DNA of 64,000 nt from Apus apus (GCF_020740795.1 NC_067282.1:169600274-169664273); one strand, 5' to 3'. Positions 39,601 to 50,749 are shown, numbered from the stretch's first letter. The notes: generated from the letters alone by a model not told the origin. Made by a program: numbers and translations.

Positions 39601-42600
39601 GCAGGATCAGCAGCCTACTAACAGTATTTCTAATGAGCAAGTTCTTCTTGCTTCAGCTCATCAAGAGCGTTCCTCTACACCTCCTGTGCTGAAGTCAGCC
39701 CAAAGCTACTCTATGCCTGTCTGGAGTCCCTCTCGTCGTATTCAAGGGACTCTCAAGGATCCAGAATTCCAGCATAATGGTGGGTTTTTTGCATTAACTG
39801 GCTGAGTTGGAGTGCAACAGGATGGAAATGGCTTCTGTGCAGTGTTCAGGCCAAGAGCATGCAGAGCTTGCTGCCTTACAAAAATGTTGTTTGTAAGCAA
39901 AAGCTTTGCTACTCTTGCTGAGGAAATGTGCACAACTCCACCTTGGTTTCAGATTCCACTGACATAATTGTATTTTAGTGACTTTTGTCTGATGTCTTAT
40001 TAATTTCAGTAAGTATTTGCTCATTATTAGGCGACAACTGGATGCTATGGCACTTTTCCAGATGGAATTACCAACAGTGGTGTGTAACTGGGGATTTTTA
40101 TAATGTGGTATTATTTTGCAGGAGTTAGGGGTTTCTGAGACAAGAGCTCCTTAAGTGTTTATGCAGGATATGGGGAAAAAAGCCATCTAGAAAAGATTTA
40201 TTGAACATTGAGAAAAGCCAGTTCTTGCTGAGGAGGAAGGAATTTTAACAATGTTTAAGGGTGCTGGGGGCATAAATTTAATAAAGAAAAGAATCCTTCC
40301 CCCCCCTTAGTCAAAATAAAATTTATGTGCTAAAGTCTTCATCCCAGAAAGACTTTCTGTAGCTGCTTAAGGTCCCACAATTCCTGGTCCTTTTATTATA
40401 CAGATTAGCTAAACTAAAGTAGTATTTCCATTCTAAAATGGAACAAGTAATTGTCAGGTTAAGTGTGATAGTGAAATCCAGAGATTTCCTCAGAAAGAGG
40501 TTAGAATTGGTGCTGTGTTCTAGCTCTGCATCTTGAGTGCAGTTCACAAGGTATGTTGTACCATCTGCCAAAAATAGGTGGAGTAGGTTTATTTTACCTC
40601 AGCCTAGAGTGAAAGAATCTGGTGGAGTTTTTTGGCATGTTTGCTATTTATAAGACTCATGTTTTGGAAATAATGTTGTAGCATCTTTAAATGTTGTAAA
40701 CTGAAATACTATCCTTTTTTGAGATTATTCAAAACTGCCTTTGACTTTTTGTCTTAGGGAATATTGGCAATCCAAAAAGGAGAACTTTCCAGTTACCCCT
40801 TCAGGGAAGAAACTATAATGATGAAGGTATTTTGTGTCCCAAAGTAGTGTTGTATATTATGTGTACATTACCTAGATTGACTTTTGCACTAATACTGGTT
40901 TATGTGCTTGCATGAATAACTACCGTGTTGTTTCATCAAGATAATTTAAAAATGTTCATCCTAGTAATCTAGGTATATTAAAAGGTATATTCTATATATA
41001 AAAGGTATATTCTAGTATGAATAAGCCATTAAATGTGGTTGAAAATCAAACAGACCATTGTGGCTCAATATGGTTACTATAGCTTGCTCAGTTCCACACC
41101 TAAAATAGTTTCCTCCCCACACATTTTTTTAAGCCTTTTTGTTGATAGCAACAGAAGCAAACTGCAAAATTATCACAGTCCAGACTGCAGATGCAGAAAC
41201 TTTGGATGCAACAAAAAATCTTAAGATTTTGCTTGTGAGAATTCAGCACCATATATGCAGCATAAAATTATTCCTCTGACTTTAATTTTCACACCTGTAT
41301 CTCTGCTCAGTGTCTTAGGGGTACTTAATGACATCGTGTTATTCTGATTGCTGTTTTGGTCTTCTTTCTGTTTACTATAAAGTTAATCTGGGGGAGCAGC
41401 CAGTGCATCATCTTGGCCCTTTTGTGGGCAGACACAAATAATTATTTCAGTGATGTAAGTCAGCCAAAGGCACTGTAGCCTCCTTAGCCTGAGCTGCTAT
41501 ACCTTGTTTCTTAGCATGGTGTGTGAGGTTGAGCTTGGTGTGGTTCTGTGCTAGTCACAAGTACCTGTGTTTGGGTCACAGAGCAAGTTTATATCTGATT
41601 GCAGTTTATTTATAAATATACCCCAGAGCAACCAAAAGCTTTTTTCTGTACCCCTTATGCTTGTTTGCTCCTTGGTTTTAACCAAGGTTCAGGCTGACTC
41701 TCTGTTTTACTCATTACAGTTGGCTAGAAAATGTGTGGGTTGTGCAGATGGCTCAGCCAAGCATCTGCATATCTGCATAAAACATGCAAAATCCTATAGT
41801 GCTCTGCAGCTTCCCACAAGCTTGTTCCACACAGATTAAATGCTGTGACTGCTGTTTCTTTTGCTTTTTGCCCATACAAGCTGAATGATAAAAACAGGTG
41901 CAATGTGCCAGCTCACAGATATTTCACATGCCCATATTAGTTCATGTACATACAAACCTGGGACTTACTCCAATTATGCGTCTGTTTGCAGAAGTGGAGC
42001 TGGCAATTTTCTCATACATGGGAATACAGTTGTTATGCACAGTATGCAAGCCCGTTACAGGCCGTTTTGATCACTGGATTTCAAGAATTTAGAAAGGCTG
42101 CTGAAAAGTTAATTGAAGCACTGACAAAGTACAGGCCCTGTTAGGATTTAGTTGTGGAGTTTTTTGCTGGTTTTTTGCTGGGGGAGGGAGCAGACTGGAA
42201 AGTAGTAATACAGTTCTTTCTAATCCATTGCAGGAGAATGGATGTAATTAAGGTCATTTTTCATAGAGAGCATCTTGACAGAGCTGTAGAAACATTTTAA
42301 TAATGTTGAAGAAGTATAAAGTTGTGATTTAGCAGAGAAGCAGCATCCAAGCTGCTTGATTCTGAGAGTTCTGGGTGTGAAGTAGACCCTGTATTCAAAA
42401 AGAAGACCTTTCAAAAGTACGTTTTTCAAGCATGCTGCTTCTTGTCTTTAACATAAACTTCCTATTTTCTTCAGAAGACACATTTCTTCTAACAGCTTGT
42501 GGCACACTAGCTGCTTTTGGCACAGAAGGGCTCTTCTGGCAACAGGTTCTGCTAATTTAGTCATCTATTATCCTATGGCTGTCTTTTTGTTTGAAGTGGT

Positions 42601-43116
42601 GGGCTGATCTCATAAATGTGCCATTATGACAGCCTAATCTATGTAGAGTTCAGTGGCAGAGGGACTATTGCTGAGGTCTTCTGACACAGGAGAGTAAGTG
42701 TAAAGATGGCTTGGAGGATTGGGCAATTCCCAGGTGACAGTCAGGATCTCATTCCATGGTTTATTGAGTTGGGCATGGAGTTCTCTTAAGCTTACCTAGC
42801 ATCCCAGTAGCTTTCTAGGGAGATTCTTTCCCAGCATGTCAGTTACCGTGTAACAGAATTAAAGTGTATTGTGGTATTATTTTAGCATCCACTGTGAAAG
42901 AGGGCATAAAACTGCTTGTGCTTTCATAGTCTGCCATGAATGTCAACTGTGTTTTAAAATGTATGTTTAACCTTCCTATTTAGCTTTTCCCTTGTTGCTT
43001 TCCCCACAGATGACAGGTTGTCTCAGATTTCTGCTCGCTCAGCAGCATCTAGCTCTCTGGCATCTCAGATACTGGAACGAGCTCAGAAGAGGAAGGATTT
43101 CTGGGGCAAGACATAA
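18615..43116 (+). CDS. MDM1: MDM1 nuclear/centriolar microtubule-binding protein, 14 coding exons
   Basis: Coding exons: 18615-18632, 19088-19193, 21584-21945, 22409-22543, 25592-25738, 27849-27982, 30115-30214, 34205-34380, 36208-36486, 38174-38319, 38442-38572, 39521-39779, 40758-40826, 43010-43116. All introns are GT-AG, and the exons join to 2169 nt (722 residues plus stop; human MDM1 has 714). In vertebrates Mdm1 binds microtubules, localises to centrioles and limits centriole duplication; mouse mutants lose photoreceptors. The sequence shows the family's short Glu-Tyr...Phe repeats at about residues 9-18, 185-194, 227-234 (degenerate) and 304-314. It also has the block [19 protein letters not shown] (exons 10-11), the SRRIQG motif (exon 12), and the C-terminal FWGKT. 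The middle and C-terminal thirds are Glu/Lys/Ser-rich and probably disordered. The start codon is the one opening MPVRF, in the CpG island with a purine-poor but acceptable context. Identification is very secure; expression and isoforms are not visible here. Confidence 0.96.
19088..19193 (+). CDS. MDM1: MDM1 coding exon 2, first repeat
   Basis: The acceptor is CCTGCAG and the donor is GTAAGC, with phase 1 at the end. The exon encodes [12 protein letters not shown] (residues 7-18), the first copy of the Mdm1 repeat, and ends in [10 protein letters not shown], close to human [10 protein letters not shown]. Intron 2 (19194-21583) holds a 31-bp minisatellite at 19256-19345 and otherwise unique AT-rich sequence. 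Confidence 0.95.
19256..19345 (+). repeat. 31-bp minisatellite, about 2.9 copies
   Basis: Copies begin at 19256, 19287 and 19318, each starting AGCCTGGGCTGCAGGAGGTC. They differ at single bases (for example GACGAGCC before the first copy and GATGAGCC before the others). The array lies 62 bp inside MDM1 intron 2 at the edge of the CpG island. The near identity of the copies suggests recent expansion. Confidence 0.92.
21584..21945 (+). CDS. MDM1: MDM1 coding exon 3
   Basis: This is the largest exon (362 nt, residues 42-162). It encodes [20 protein letters not shown], almost identical to human [21 protein letters not shown] low-complexity acidic and polar stretch follows, including DHNNNNVN, in which three AAC codons and one AAT form a short Asn run. 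The donor GTAAGG gives phase 0. Read-through meets a stop after 12 further codons in a (TA)n tract at 21956-21971. Intron 3 (21946-22408) holds only this microsatellite and a T/GT tract before the next exon. Confidence 0.95.
22371..22402 (+). repeat. Poly-T / GT microsatellite next to exon 4 acceptor
   Basis: A long T run (interrupted once by G) passes into GTGCGTGTGTGTGTGT and ends six bases before the first base of MDM1 exon 4. The T run probably serves as the polypyrimidine tract, with an unstable GT array between it and the CAG acceptor. Confidence 0.85.
22409..22543 (+). CDS. MDM1: MDM1 coding exon 4, second repeat
   Basis: This is a 45-codon symmetrical exon (phase 0 on both sides, residues 163-207). 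It carries [12 protein letters not shown], the second Mdm1 repeat; human has RNSEYQRQFVWK. The donor is GTAACT. Because both junctions are in phase 0, skipping this exon would not shift the frame. Intron 4 (22544-25591) is occupied for its first third by a CR1 element; the rest is unique AT-rich DNA. Confidence 0.95.
22590..23572 (+). mobile_element. CR1 LINE with reverse-transcriptase remnant, plus strand
   Basis: This roughly 1-kb CR1 copy lies in MDM1 intron 4, in the same orientation as the gene. Its 5' part still reads as the end of the reverse-transcriptase domain: [12 protein letters not shown], then KFVDDTKLG, which contains the polymerase DD motif, and further on [12 protein letters not shown]. 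Frameshifts and stops break the frame near 22790, 23008 and 23115, so it is dead. The 3' end is the GATGATCTTGAGTGGTCCCT and TCCAACCC block, and the tail repeat is lost. Confidence 0.93.
25592..25738 (+). CDS. MDM1: MDM1 coding exon 5, degenerate third repeat
   Basis: This is a 49-codon symmetrical exon (residues 208-256) with acceptor CCCCAAAG and donor GTTTGT. It contains [12 protein letters not shown] where human MDM1 has ETEYKRNFKGLSP, so the Glu-Tyr pair of this repeat is lost while the Arg-Asn-Phe end remains. Intron 5 (25739-27848) holds several poly-T tracts, AT-rich DNA and no recognisable repeat family. Confidence 0.93.
27849..27982 (+). CDS. MDM1: MDM1 coding exon 6
   Basis: The exon encodes a Lys/Glu/Gln-rich linker (residues 257-300 plus two bases of codon 301), opening [13 protein letters not shown]. 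The acceptor is TTGCCTTAG and the donor GTATGT, phase 2. Sequence identity to mammals is low here; assignment rests on exact frame continuity into exon 7. Intron 6 (27983-30114) shows no recognisable repeat or gene. Confidence 0.9.
30115..30214 (+). CDS. MDM1: MDM1 coding exon 7, fourth repeat
   Basis: The exon encodes [17 protein letters not shown] (human VNSEYRAKFLSPAQYLY), the fourth Mdm1 repeat, and ends VPNQ at the donor GTGAGT. Acceptor phase is 2 and donor phase 0. Intron 7 (30215-34204), the longest followed by a conserved exon, contains the inverted repeat at 30336-30448; the rest is unique. Confidence 0.95.
30336..30448 (+). repeat. 30-bp inverted repeat (hairpin) in MDM1 intron 7
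   Basis: The left arm (30336-30365) and right arm (30419-30448) are reverse complements at 29 of 30 positions. The single difference (G at 30351 against T) would be a G-U wobble in RNA from the + strand, so the transcript could form an uninterrupted 30-bp stem with a 53-nt loop (30366-30418). The arms are AT-rich and read TTGCTATATGTTATACTGAC on the left. It could be a small-RNA precursor, a target for RNA editing or a MITE-like relic; none of these is shown. Confidence 0.85.
34205..34380 (+). CDS. MDM1: MDM1 coding exon 8
   Basis: This is one of the best conserved exons (residues 335-392). It opens with a charged helix, [20 protein letters not shown], continues with [17 protein letters not shown], and ends NIRALDLAG; human has [17 protein letters not shown] and NIRALDLAG. 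The donor is GTAAGG, phase 2. Intron 8 (34381-36207) carries two CR1 fragments. Confidence 0.96.
34515..34578 (+). mobile_element. CR1 tail fragment, plus strand
   Basis: About 64 bp of the CR1 3' end remain, including GGCTGGACTAGATAGTCTTT and the trace of the tail, GCAATTCTGTGG. It is in MDM1 intron 8, 135 bp after exon 8. Confidence 0.75.
35172..35612 (-). mobile_element. CR1 LINE 3' fragment, minus strand
   Basis: This is the reverse complement of a CR1 3' end. It starts TAGAATCATAGCATGGTTCG and GGTTGGAAGGGGCC, then CCACCTCCCTGGGCAACCTG, and runs to the block with GGCTTCTCCAGGCTGAAAA. It is inserted antisense in MDM1 intron 8. The right boundary is approximate. Confidence 0.9.
36208..36486 (+). 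CDS. MDM1: MDM1 coding exon 9
   Basis: The exon encodes an acidic, Glu/Gln/Asn-rich region (residues 394-485). Sequence similarity to mammals is limited to short blocks such as [11 protein letters not shown] (human PTIPVRRRLAW). The acceptor is TTACCTAG and the donor GTAAAA, phase 2. If intron 9 is retained, the frame stops at the TAA overlapping the donor (36488-36490), giving a protein truncated at about residue 486. Intron 9 (36487-38173) starts with a (TA)n tract near 36511-36524 and holds no recognised repeat family. Confidence 0.93.
38174..38319 (+). CDS. MDM1: MDM1 coding exon 10
   Basis: The exon encodes [20 protein letters not shown] followed by DLTTPAVG, nearly identical to human, so the assignment is firm. 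The upstream half is Ser/Asn-rich. The acceptor TTTTTTTGTAG and donor GTAAAA give phase 1. Intron 10 (38320-38441) is only 122 bp and has a poly-A run. Confidence 0.96.
38442..38572 (+). CDS. MDM1: MDM1 coding exon 11
   Basis: The exon continues the conserved block as [13 protein letters not shown] and then becomes Ser/Gln/Lys-rich, ending in KRRSFQ at the donor GTGAGC (phase 0). The basic run near the end could contribute to nuclear targeting, but this is inference. Intron 11 (38573-39520) has T-rich tracts and no recognised element. Confidence 0.94.
39521..39779 (+). CDS. MDM1: MDM1 coding exon 12
   Basis: This 259-nt exon (residues 579-664) ends in [20 protein letters not shown]; human has SYWHPSRRIQGSLRDPEFQH. 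It also has LDPLPLRQD (human VDPLPLRED). The donor is GTGGGT, phase 1. Intron 12 (39780-40757) holds no recognised repeat beyond a short C run near 40300. Confidence 0.95.
40758..40826 (+). CDS. MDM1: MDM1 coding exon 13
   Basis: This 69-nt exon has acceptor TGTCTTAG and donor GTATTT and carries phase 1 on both sides. It encodes [16 protein letters not shown] and ends in YNDE; human has VGKARMNNLQLPQHEAFNDE. Similarity is moderate, but frame and position fit exactly. Intron 13 (40827-43009) includes a local direct repeat of AAAGGTATATTCTA at 40981 and 41001. Confidence 0.9.
43010..43116 (+). CDS. MDM1: MDM1 coding exon 14 and stop
   Basis: The exon encodes [15 protein letters not shown], then a basic helix and the C-terminal KDFWGKT; human ends KENFWGKT. 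The stop codon is TAA at 43114-43116. Confidence 0.96.
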
Positions 43117-44252
43117 TCTCTCCCACCTGTTGCATAGAAACTATTCTGTAAAACAATTTATTTTTTATAGCTTGTGGTGTACATTTTAAAAGTTGTGATT
43201 GTAGATATCATGCAGCACTCTTTCACTTACCACTGATGTGGCCCAACTTTTAGTACTTGCCATCCCAATTTAAAATTTTAATATTTAAACCATTGTTGAA
43301 AATGTAGATCCTTTATATCTGAGAGTTATGTCTTAAGTTACTGTGTCACAACAGCCATGTGGAGTTTGTTTGTTTGTTTTTTACAGTGGCACCTTTTGCA
43401 ACAGAGACAATTACTTTTGTATGCAATGTGTGTGTTACTTCTCAAGGAATTCTGCTGCAGTCATGCAATGTGACCTGGGACAGCATAGAGGGGCAACATC
43501 ATCATTCACTGAACACATCAGTTGCTTGATTTTAACCAGCTGTCTTCTATGAATTGTCAGTAAATCACAGTTCTGTAACAAAAAATTACTTTTTCCACTT
43601 GCTGCTTTGAACCTTTTACAAAAAAAAATTTACTATTTCTTAGTGAAGCTAACATGGAACAGACAGCATTTTGAGAAAAGGACACTAGCCTTTAGGGTTT
43701 GTTCATTGTCCACAGTATTTTGACTAGGATGACTATTAGAGTTCAGTGGATAGAGTACTGCAGCTTGTTAGAGGTACTGATGTGAACATTTTTCCTTTTG
43801 TAGGCAAGACCCATATTTATTGTTAATTTCAACTTCTCTGGAAAAGCAACTTCTGCCACCTTAAACAGTGGCCTTCCCCAGCCCCACTTCAAACTCAGGT
43901 ATTCAGGAGTAGTTGATTTCTCTTCAAGTAAACTCAGGAGAATGTTTTGATTTTTTTGACTCTTGAGATTTTGATTACCTCTCCTCCCAGTTGCTTGTTT
44001 CTGGGAGACTGGCATACTGTCACAATTGTCACAGTGAAAAATGTTCACTCAGATGGTTTTATCTTTCCAAGTGAGACAAACAACTTAACATGAAGTAGAG
44101 AACGTGGGTGGATAGCAGGGATTTGGGGTCTTGTTGTGTGGCTTCAAGTTTTAATGTTATGTCATTCAGAAATTTTATACAAGAACAAATTATTTGAATT
44201 TTGTACATGTTTGCTTACATTTAAATTTTGTACACAGATTACTGAAAATAAA
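43117..44252 (+). other. MDM1: MDM1 3' UTR with first canonical poly(A) signal
   Basis: After the stop codon the sequence is AT-rich and non-coding. The first AATAAA I find is at 44247-44252, giving a 3' UTR of about 1.1 kb if it is used. No repeat family is recognised inside. Non-canonical signals earlier in the region cannot be excluded. Confidence 0.55.
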
Positions 44253-45102
44253 AAAGGTTGTTTGATTTGTTTCTATTCCAATTACATGAGATCAATTGGT
44301 AGGGCTGATTATGTTGGCACTTACCTGTTTATTTCAGTTTGGAATCATGACCCAGAACAAATGGCTGCTACACAGGCTGGAAGGTGGCAGTGCCTGAAGG
44401 GCCAATCCCCAAGAGGTGAGGTGTTGATTTGAAGAGTGCTATCCCAGCACTGGACCACGTTAGAAAACAACATCCACCTTTTCCAGAAATTGTGCATTGC
44501 AGTAACTGCCAACCAGTATAGTTGTTTGAAACACGTCAAAGCATTTTATTTGATATCAAGGCCTTTGGGGATTATTTTGTGTCGTGCACTTAATATGCAA
44601 GTTATGATTGATTAGAAAGTTTCTACTGAAAGGGAAACTTCATTTATGTGTAACAGCCTTTATGAAAATTGCCAGTTTTCCTCTAAAATTATAGGTTTAT
44701 AATGGTAAACATAGTGGCTAGAAATGGAAATGATTTTGTTTAGAAGGGAATGTTGCTGCAGTGTATTGTCAGTGTGTCAGTGGGTTAATTTGTGTGTCTT
44801 CTGTCCATGTTCTTCATATGGTTCAACATGTTCTCATGGTTCTCTTGGCTGACAACTCTCATCATGCATTACTTCTCTACAAAAAAAACCCTGTAATTTG
44901 AATTTTGTAAACTATGTCCCCTTTCAAAATATTTTGTTTTTTCTAGGTTTGCATGGGATTCCTGGCTATCTGACAGCTCTGTCAGAGTTGTTTGTCCAGG
45001 CCTGAAAGTCATAGATATTTGAAACAACATAAATGCGAATTTTGCTCACAGCATTGCACTATGAGTCTGATGTCTCTGGGTAGCTCTGAGTTTGCTAGAT
45101 GT

Positions 45103-45500
45103 AGAGGGACACCTCCCACTATACCAGGTTGCTCAAAGCCCCGTCCAACCTGGCCTTGAACACTTCCAGGAATGAGGCATCCACCGCTTCCCTGGGCAAC
45201 CTATTCCAGTGTCTTACTCACAGTAAAGAATTTCCCCCTAATGTCTAATCTAAATCTCCCCTCTTTCAGTTTTAAGTCATTACCATTTGTTCTCTTGCTA
45301 CAAGCCCTTGTAAAAAGTTCCTCTCCAGCTTTCCTGTAGCCCCTTCGGGTACTGGAAGGCTGCTATAATGTCTCCCCAGAGCCTTCTCCAGGCTGAACAA
45401 CCCCAGCTCTCTCAGCCTGTCTTCATAGGAGAGGTGCTCCAGCCCTCTGATCATCTTTGTGGCCCTCCTCTGGACTTGCTCCAACAGATACGTATCTTTC
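45103..45500 (-). mobile_element. CR1 LINE 3' fragment, minus strand
   Basis: This is the reverse complement of CR1 sequence. CCGTCCAACCTGGCCTTGAA and CTTCCCTGGGCAACCTATTC are followed by the block TTCTCCAGGCTGAACAACCC and CTCTGGACTTGCTCCAACAG. The tail repeat end is missing, so the copy has lost its extreme 3' end. It lies about 0.85 kb beyond the predicted MDM1 poly(A) signal. Confidence 0.92.
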
Positions 45501-48500
45501 TTGTGTATCATATCTTGCCTGAAATGCTCCAATTGAATTTACTTTTGGACAGAGGTATTTAAGGAAAATGTGGACAAGAGATCTTTGGAGTAATGCTAGT
45601 GCAAAGCTTCTGAAAGGATGTTCTTCTGTAGTCTTAAAGGCAGACAAAATTATGACTGGTTTCTGCTGTTGTTACCTAGTCCCAGAGGATTTTTCTTTTG
45701 TTTTTCTCAATATTTCAGTCCAGCTTTCAAACATTTCCTCTTGTGTTTTCCAGCAAGCTGAACATGGAAAAAAGATTCTTAAGTGCACCCTTTAGTAGTA
45801 ATTACAAATGCATGCTGTACAGGGAATGTGTATTACTTTCTGTCAAGGAAGTCTTAAAAGCCTTGAAGTGGAGAGACCAAGTAGGTAAACAAGGAGGAAG
45901 GCAGTTGCCAATACGAGATCTGTCTAAGGAATAAGCAGCTTTGGGAGCTTGTCGACTTAAGGTCAAGATGTGCAAAACCAGTGCATTAATAATGGACCCA
46001 GTCAGTAAGTGTTGAATTAAATGTCTTCAGCTGCTGTTCCCAAGTTGGGTGTGCCTGCTGGGTGAGTCCCACTGCTGGACGTTCACAGCTCTCCACCACT
46101 TGTACAGGTACCTAAGCTGTCTCTTCCTCAGTGGCTGCTGCGAGCTAGGAGAAGGCTTTCCTTTACCCAGTATTCCTGCTGATAAAGCAGTCTGCCCCAG
46201 CCAGCCCACAACGAGCAGACTTGATTCCAGTCTGTCACTTCTCAAAAACTTCTCATCTTGCCAGACAATATGCCTGGTGACTGTCTGTGGGAATGAGAAG
46301 CGAGCGCAGTTCCTACTGCTGAATCTTTTTTTCAGCTAAAAATGGTTGATAGCCTGGGGGTTGGAACAAAGATCTCCCTCTTCCTAAAGCTCTAGCATCT
46401 TCTGCCTCCTCTCTCTGGCCAAATAATTTGTGGTTTCAGCACCTTTTTCAGCACTTAGGCAATTCCCACAGGGACGTTTGGATGCCCCTGAGTATAAGGA
46501 GAGTTTTAAGGATTTAGGTTAAATGCTTACAGTAGTAGCAAAGTAGTATTTAGGCACTTGCATCCTTTTATGGCTCTGGGCTTCCTTTTCAGTCACAATT
46601 TCCAGTGCCTTTCATGATGCATCAGCCTCCTCTACCTAAAATGCTGAAACATTGAACACTTTGAGAAGAATCAGTTGAAGCTTTCCAGCTCTGTGGGGGA
46701 ATTTGGGAGAACATCTGGGACTGGAGGATCCTGTCCAAATAAAAAAAACACTGCTAGAACGTATTAGTTTTGCAGTAATATTTTGTTGATACTTTCAAAT
46801 TTTAATGCTTTACCCAGGTAAGTTCTGAAACATAATGTGAAGTATATAAATGTCATTAACCTTAAAAACGTATCAGTCAAGGTTTTTTGTTCATCAGAGC
46901 TTGATTCCTTTTAAGGAAGGTGTAGGCAACAAGGCAGGTTTTTTGGGACATATGGTTTGAATGAAGTTCCAAGGCTACTCAGTGCTCTTCCAGTGATGCT
47001 TCAGTTGCTGTGGGTATGTTGTTACATAGGGATTTTTCAGCCTTTTTTGATCGATAGAGTCATATGGCTTCTGTATTGCTCACATAGATCCCTACATAGT
47101 GAGTAGCAACCTCCTGAAAAGAGGTTTGACTTCACTGATACCTTGCAGGCAGCCTGAGTTCCCCCTGGGTCTAAGGGCCACAGCCTGAAACCCAGTGTTT
47201 GTTGCAGAAAAATGACAAAGTTACTTACCAGCCACCAGCTTTCTCCATTCACTTTTTGGGTCCAGGTACTAAGATGTTTTCCTTATCTGACTCATGGTGT
47301 CATCGCTCTCTGGCAGATAGCAGTGGAGGAAAAAGGGATTTCCAAATACTATCTGTAATACTCAATTGGCAAATTTGTAGTACTTGAAGATGGGGGAGGA
47401 AGCACAGCTGCTTTGAACAATTTAGTGTGTGCTTTTTTGCATAATGCCATATTGCTTCATTACATCTGCCTGTTCCTCCAAGGCTGAGTCGGCATGTCAT
47501 GTTCTGGTATCAGAGCAGTTCTTACTGTCTGGTAGAATTTGTCAGCAAAGAACCTCATCACTGTCTGATGTAAGTGGGAATTTTGCTGTGCCCTCTATGA
47601 CCAATTTTTAATGTAGCCTGAAGCAAAATTGTTCCATTACCCAGATGCACACGAATGTGTGATAAAGAAAACAAGCTGACTGGTAATTTTCATGTGAAGC
47701 GACCTAAATTAATGTTCTGATTCCAGCAGCTATTCAAACCTTTGCAGACAGGAGCCTGAGGAAGAGAGGACAGGAGCTGTGATTAACTCTTTGGGGTGCA
47801 GTCAGTTCTTTGGCTTTGCTTGGCACTGAAACCTAGTGGGAAAGTGATCACACTGAAAGCAAAAGCTAGAGAGCAGACAGTGGATGCTACCTAACCAGAA
47901 AACTGCAGTTTAATAGAAATCCAAGTTTTGTTTTGATTTTTGATCCAAGTTTAATACTGTATTGAAGAAGGACACCTGTTTCCACATTAAAAATGTGATT
48001 GAGCTTCCTAAATATTCTGGTATTTACTACAGTTCATCTGTGTTGGATGTGAGCTGGTCTTGTGAGCTTTCTGTTTCACAGACTATGTTCTAAAGAAGGA
48101 CTGACTGAGCCCTGCCTTGCAGATCTGAACCTGGTGTGGCTAACATACTGCCTGTTGGAAGAGTCCTGAGAAACTCTGAAGGATGGTGCTTGGTGGTCCT
48201 GCAGTGTCTTGTTAGGTTGGAGGACTGAGAACTGCAGAAGATTCACCTGAAGACTGGCAGGCTCCTGATAGTGTTTAGAGCTTACAGACCTTGTGTTGGA
48301 TCTTTTATCCATTCATGGGGCTGGATTAAAGCTGTAGGAGCAGAAGTGCTCATTTGCTGATTACCTTGCTCGTTGCAGGGGGAGTTTGATGGTACAGTCA
48401 TGGCAGCAAATTGTCCTTAGTGCAGACAGTTCTTCAGTGGAGGGGAAAAGGACAACTGAAGCTTCTTACTTCTTTCAACTTTCTTCAGAAGTCTTGATAC

Positions 48501-50711
48501 AGTTGTCTGGTAAAGCACATGCCAGCTTTGTACATGCAACTGATTTACATATATTCCAGTTTACCTTCCTTGAGGTAACTAAGGCAGTGATCTGTGAAGG
48601 TGTCAAGTAGGCCTTAAAGCTTTTCCTTTTAACTGTGTTTATATCAGATATACACGCATATTGTATGTGTCTCTATGTATATGCGTGTGTGTAGAAATTT
48701 TTTTTGCTCCAGGTGACTTTGTTTAACGCTGTCACGTGCTGGGGTTTCTCCAAAGCACCTACTCTTAGACCTGAAGCAGAATAAAAATGATGGTGGCAGG
48801 ATCCTGAAAGCCCATACTTCTGGATTTCTTCTTTCCTAGGTCCCTTTTATTGGTCCGGCACACGTGTACAGGCATCTGTGGGATGCAGCCTGTTTTGGAG
48901 AGCTGGGTGCCCAGATCTGGCTTTGAGGTCTCTTGTGCAGATGGGGGAAACCTGCCAAGGCTTGGTGCCCACCAGCTGGAGCTGGTTTGTGAGGTCCCAG
49001 AGCAGTGCTCTCATGAGAAGTGTGCTCTTTGTGTTTCCAGTGGGAAGCTGGCTCCAGTCTGCTTATGTATTTTAACTTAGACATGTAGCTAAAAACAGAT
49101 AACCCAGGAAAACAGCATCAAAGTTGCTAGGCTGTACCTGTTTTGTTTTGTCTCGTTTTGGCTCCATAAATCTCACTTTCTTGACAATCATCCTATTCCA
49201 ACAGGAAACTCGCTGACTCAGAGGCTCTTCTGGGAGATGGGCAATAGCACAACCTTGGGCTGGAGAAGGGCTGGGGCATAGGCTGTTGATTTCCTAGGGA
49301 TGGATACAAACTAGAAGACTACTGTCCACAACACGAGAACTGTCACCTCCTTCTCTAGCAGCCCTGTTATGTAGAGTAACTGAGCAGCCCAGGACTCATC
49401 TTCAGGAGATGATGCTGAACTCAGAGCCGTCATGCAAGTGCTGGTGTATGGGCACTGTCTGGGCAAAAGTACTTCACCTTAAATAACATTGTTTGCCTTC
49501 AAAATAACTTTATTCAACTACTCAAGGTGGCCTGTATTTATTACATGACAGGACTGATGGTACCTGGTAAATCAAGGTGCATAATGCTGGGGCTATTTCT
49601 TAATCTGAGTAACTGTCACTGAGTTTTGGATTATAAACCAGCTTGCAGATATTTGTTCCCAGTTAGAATGGTTTTCTTTAAGATGCATTATTTCAATAAT
49701 TCCGCTTTACCACTGAGTCACTGCTTGCAACCACACCACATTAACAGGAAGCACAGAAGTTTCAGTTCACCTGATCTGACTATTCGCAAGACATAGTTGG
49801 ATATATGTAGGTCACTATGTAAAGAGACAGAGTCTCAGAATATGTGCACGATTTTACACTGTGAATTAAAAGAACTAACCATCCAATGGAAGGGTTAATA
49901 GTGGTGTCTTTCATGGCATCAGGCTGCATGCACTGAGATGGTCTAAATTACCTTTTCTGCCCTCTATGTGAGCTAAGTGATGGCTCCTATTAGTAAGTCT
50001 TGTTAAAACTCGTTTATGCTTTACTGATGTTGGCACCAGTTGTTTGCAGAGGCAGGACTACTGGACTAACATCTATTGCACTTCCATTGACACTGTTGGT
50101 TGTTTTTTTTTGTTTGTTTCCATATTAATCACTGAATCCTCCTGGCACTACAGCAACAGTACCACAGCAGTGGTCCTGGTGTAACAGTAGCAGCGTTGGC
50201 AGCAGCTGTTCAGTGTTGCCTCAATGTGTCTCTGGGTGGTTTTCTCTTGGAGTTCCGCTATAAGAATGTTTCTGAGGTGAGAACAAAGTTATTTAAAACA
50301 ATAATGTAATTCTTGATTTAAATGTAATTAAATATAATTCTGGTTCTCTTCCACTTAGCATTTTTTTTAATTATAAGAAATACCAATTTTTATGAAGGTT
50401 ATTATAGAGCATCTTCCACTTCAGAGACCCAGAAATTATCTAACAGAACCAACTGAAGGTCAGAAACAAAGATGCTTGAAGAAATATCAGATACATAAGC
50501 AAAAGTGTTCGTGTCAGAGGAAATGTGTTACTGGTTGTGTAGCAAAAGTGTTACTGTCAGGGGAGGTAGGTGAATTGCACATCCTCTGCAAAAAATTTGA
50601 GTCAGCAGTGTCTGTGCTGAGATCTGGCACAAGAGTCTTCCAAAGTCACCTATTCACTCTCAGGCTAAGCAACTATAATAACAATTCCACTTCTTCCAAA
50701 AGATTCACATC

Positions 50712-50749
50712 AAACCTATCATAAAAGTGCAAACCTATCACAAAAGTGC
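50712..50749 (+). repeat. 19-bp tandem duplication
   Basis: AAACCTATCATAAAAGTGC is followed directly by a second copy that differs at one base (T to C at the eleventh position). It is a small local duplication in intergenic DNA. Confidence 0.9.
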